Shown: in pieces, positions 62,176-64,000 of the stretch
Position numbering within the stretch: the first letter of the stretch is position 1
Layout of the letters: each line of letters begins with the position of its first letter
NCBI GenBank assembly: GCA_013373205.1
Contig: JABXIG010000013.1
Span: 1 to 64,000, forward strand
Reading direction: 5' to 3'
Origin: Methylocystaceae bacterium
Lineage (GTDB): Bacteria; Pseudomonadota; Alphaproteobacteria; Rhodospirillales; Terasakiellaceae
DNA: 64,000 nucleotides
Notes under the pieces: generated by a model
Database searches by the model: none
Seen by the model: the letters and a program-made list of their open reading frames with translations, nothing else
Told to the model about the DNA's origin: nothing
Position numbers and translations under genes: made by a program

Positions 62176-64000
62176 TTAACGGCTTTCACGCCACCACCCG
62201 AAACACCAGAATGTCAGGGCAAGGATGAAAATAAGCCAGGTGGGCAGCAAGGCAGTTTGTTTGCTGCCTAAGATGGCTTCGGCCTTGTTTTGGGGGAGCC
62301 CGAGCCAGTCTTTACCGGATAAGTTCCCTTTGGCACTTACTCGTTTAATCTGCGGCATTTTATCACTGATCCAGTGAAAGCTGCCGTTCATATCTGTGAT
62401 GATTTTTTCAAGCGGGTCTGAACTGGCGCGCGGATCACGAAATTCCAGCGGATTGGGGCTGCCCAAGGTCATAACGGCGGTTTCATACCCATCATCGGCG
62501 CGATAAATGCCGGGCATGGTAGCGGTGACTTGTTTTTGTGAAATGCCTTTGCCTTTGGGGCTCAGGGTAATGCTTTGGGTGTTGCCATCGGGGTGGGTCA
62601 GGGTCACGGGATCCGTTGTGGGTTTTAGGCTTTGGCGGCGGATTTCCAGCTGACCATTCTCTTTGGCAAGTAATTGGAGCTGTTCTTCTTCCAGATCCGG
62701 TTCTTTCATCAGCCAATGGACCAGATGGCGTACCAATCCTGTGTGCGGTCCACCGCCGTCAAACCCGCGTGCCCATAGCCATAAATGGTCACTTAACAAC
62801 ATGGCAACCCGGCCGTCTTCAACGCGATTAACGATTAATAACGGTTTTTTTTGCTCATTTTCCAAAATTGATTGGCCCTGGACATCCGTCGTTTCCACCA
62901 GCCGGATCCAACGTCCCCAGTCTTTTGAGCCACCCGGCAGTTTTGCAGTAATGGGATGACGTTTGCCATCGCTGCTGCGTTGAATACGATAAGGGGCGTC
63001 TTTTGATATGTGTCCGGTTGGATAGGCTGGTAACAGTTTTGAAAGCGGGGTGTTTGCCAAACTATGTGGTCCTGAAAAATCGGGTCCGGCTGAAATTAGC
63101 AATGCCCCGCCATCGCGCACATACTGGTTGATATTCTGGAAATAGGTTTGGTTTAAAACATTATGTTTATAGTAGCGGTCAAAAATGATTAGATTAAAAT
63201 CATTCAGTTTTTCTTCAAAGAGTTCACGCACCGGAAAGGCGATCAGAGATAATTCGCTTAAAGGCGTGAAATCTTCTTTTTCTGATGGTCGTAGGATCGT
63301 GAAATGCACCAAATCCACCGCCGGGTCAGATTTTAAGATATTGCGCCACGTGCGTTGGCCTTGATGGGGTTGACCGGACACCAACAGGACACGTAAGCGG
63401 TCATGCACGCCATTCACATTGATGGCATAGCTGTTGTTAGACAGGCTGATTTCTTCTGCAAGCGGGTCTGTTTCGACGACCAACAGGTTATCCCCGGCAT
63501 GTTCCGGGGTGAATGTGGCTTCGAAAATGCCGTCGTCTTTTGCCCTAAAAGAAATACGGCTGCCGTCCGGTTTGATCAGTCTTACAGGCGCATCCGGATT
63601 AACACGTCCGTTATCCAATACACGCACCTGAATGGTTAAAGCATGATCAACCAGCCCATATTTTGGGGCGTTGAGAATTTCCAGCCGCCTGTCCTGATCT
63701 TTTTTGTGACCCGTTAACAGCAAATGTAACGGACCTTTGATATTGGTGGCATCTTCCAGATCGTGAATTTGCCCATCGCTGATCAGGATGGTGCCCGCAT
63801 ATCGTTGGGGGTCAATACCGGACAAGGTTTGTTTGAGAATAGAAAACGCCCGTGTGCCTTGCTTGTCTTCTTTCCCATCGGGGTCCAGTGTGACGTAACG
63901 AACATCCAGATCTTTATATAGTCCGGTCTGTTCACGAATATAGGATAGGGCCTGTTCGGTCTGTTCAGGTCTGTCTTTGAGCTGTTGGCTAGTGGAACGA
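62176..64000 (-). CDS. VWA-type large membrane protein, 5' end cut by window
   Basis: The frame is open to the window edge; the N-terminus lies beyond 64000. At least 607 residues are visible. The part nearest the edge (LDVRYVTLDPDGKEDKQ, FSILKQTLSGIDPQRYAGTI, LISDGQIHD) resembles a von Willebrand A strand-helix arrangement. The middle (LRVLLVSGQPHQGQRTWRNI, DFNLIIFDRYYK, GGALLISAGPDFSGP) resembles a class I glutamine amidotransferase-like fold. The C-terminus has one helix (LLPTWLIFILALTFWCFGWW). It matches the DUF4159/large membrane proteins found with BatA genes. It is convergent with the LysR gene, one base apart. Confidence 0.78.
   Translation of the reverse strand, partial: RSTSQQLKDRPEQTEQALSYIREQTGLYKDLDVRYVTLDPDGKEDKQGTRAFSILKQTLSGIDPQRYAGTILISDGQIHDLEDATNIKGPLHLLLTGHKKDQDRRLEILNAPKYGLVDHALTIQVRVLDNGRVNPDAPVRLIKPDGSRISFRAKDDGIFEATFTPEHAGDNLLVVETDPLAEEISLSNNSYAINVNGVHDRLRVLLVSGQPHQGQRTWRNILKSDPAVDLVHFTILRPSEKEDFTPLSELSLIAFPVRELFEEKLNDFNLIIFDRYYKHNVLNQTYFQNINQYVRDGGALLISAGPDFSGPHSLANTPLSKLLPAYPTGHISKDAPYRIQRSSDGKRHPITAKLPGGSKDWGRWIRLVETTDVQGQSILENEQKKPLLIVNRVEDGRVAMLLSDHLWLWARGFDGGGPHTGLVRHLVHWLMKEPDLEEEQLQLLAKENGQLEIRRQSLKPTTDPVTLTHPDGNTQSITLSPKGKGISQKQVTATMPGIYRADDGYETAVMTLGSPNPLEFRDPRASSDPLEKIITDMNGSFHWISDKMPQIKRVSAKGNLSGKDWLGLPQNKAEAILGSKQTALLPTWLIFILALTFWCFGWWRESR

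Overview
The window reads as an alphaproteobacterial chromosome, most likely a marine Rhodospirillales-type bacterium (Terasakiella-like). The evidence is the ChvI-ChvG-HprK-RapZ-EIIA-HPr-EI gene order next to pckA, a DivL-type pseudokinase with Tyr at the phospho-acceptor position, a DUF2125 protein, and moderate GC. No rRNA, tRNA, CRISPR array, insertion sequence or prophage was recognised. The species assignment is inference.

Layout. 129-5280: amino-sugar synthesis (glmU-glmS), a Gph-type phosphatase and an MFS transporter. 5364-9134: YgiQ and a CHASE4 sensor kinase. 9218-11034: a queC-queD-queE operon behind a probable preQ1-I riboswitch. 11126-15170: a poly-lysine-tailed small protein, prfC and a hybrid sensor kinase. 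15219-27355: the most unusual region, about 12 kb. It encodes a secreted caspase-like protein with an SH3 domain and a glycine-zipper protein on the minus strand. Divergent from them are 13 tightly packed plus-strand genes: a MotA/TolQ/ExbB-like channel protein, an ExbD-like protein, two Pro/Lys-rich TonB-like single-span proteins, two lipoproteins, a lytic transglycosylase, a TolB/CsgG-like protein, a DUF4384 membrane protein and several unrecognised soluble or periplasmic proteins. Two transcription units in this locus begin with the same promoter-like element. I propose an undescribed energised envelope apparatus.

27367-31303: a flavoprotein, a candidate three-hairpin sRNA, a perfect Crp-type operator before a Crp/Fnr gene, a LOG enzyme and a periplasmic binding protein. 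31307-37130: one long minus-strand operon for molybdenum cofactor assembly (moeA, moaD, moaE, mobB), phospholipid synthesis (pgsA), a LysE exporter and two glycosyltransferases. 37177-39829: an ABHD10-like hydrolase, a 56-residue small gene, and ahcY behind an ArsR/SahR-like operator and an attenuator-like leader hairpin. 39861-43070: yaaA, an NTF2-like protein and pckA.

43275-50204: a HugZ-like protein, then the ChvI/ChvG envelope-stress pair co-directional with HPr kinase, RapZ, EIIA, HPr and Enzyme I. This is a regulatory PTS with no sugar permease in view. 50219-55240: uvrC, a DUF2125 protein, a class III aminotransferase and a cupin. 55251-58783: DivL with two small unknown proteins and an HPt protein. 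59098-64000: 4-hydroxyphenylpyruvate dioxygenase, a glutathionyl-hydroquinone-reductase-like protein divergent from a LysR regulator, and the 3' part of a large VWA-type membrane protein cut by the window edge.
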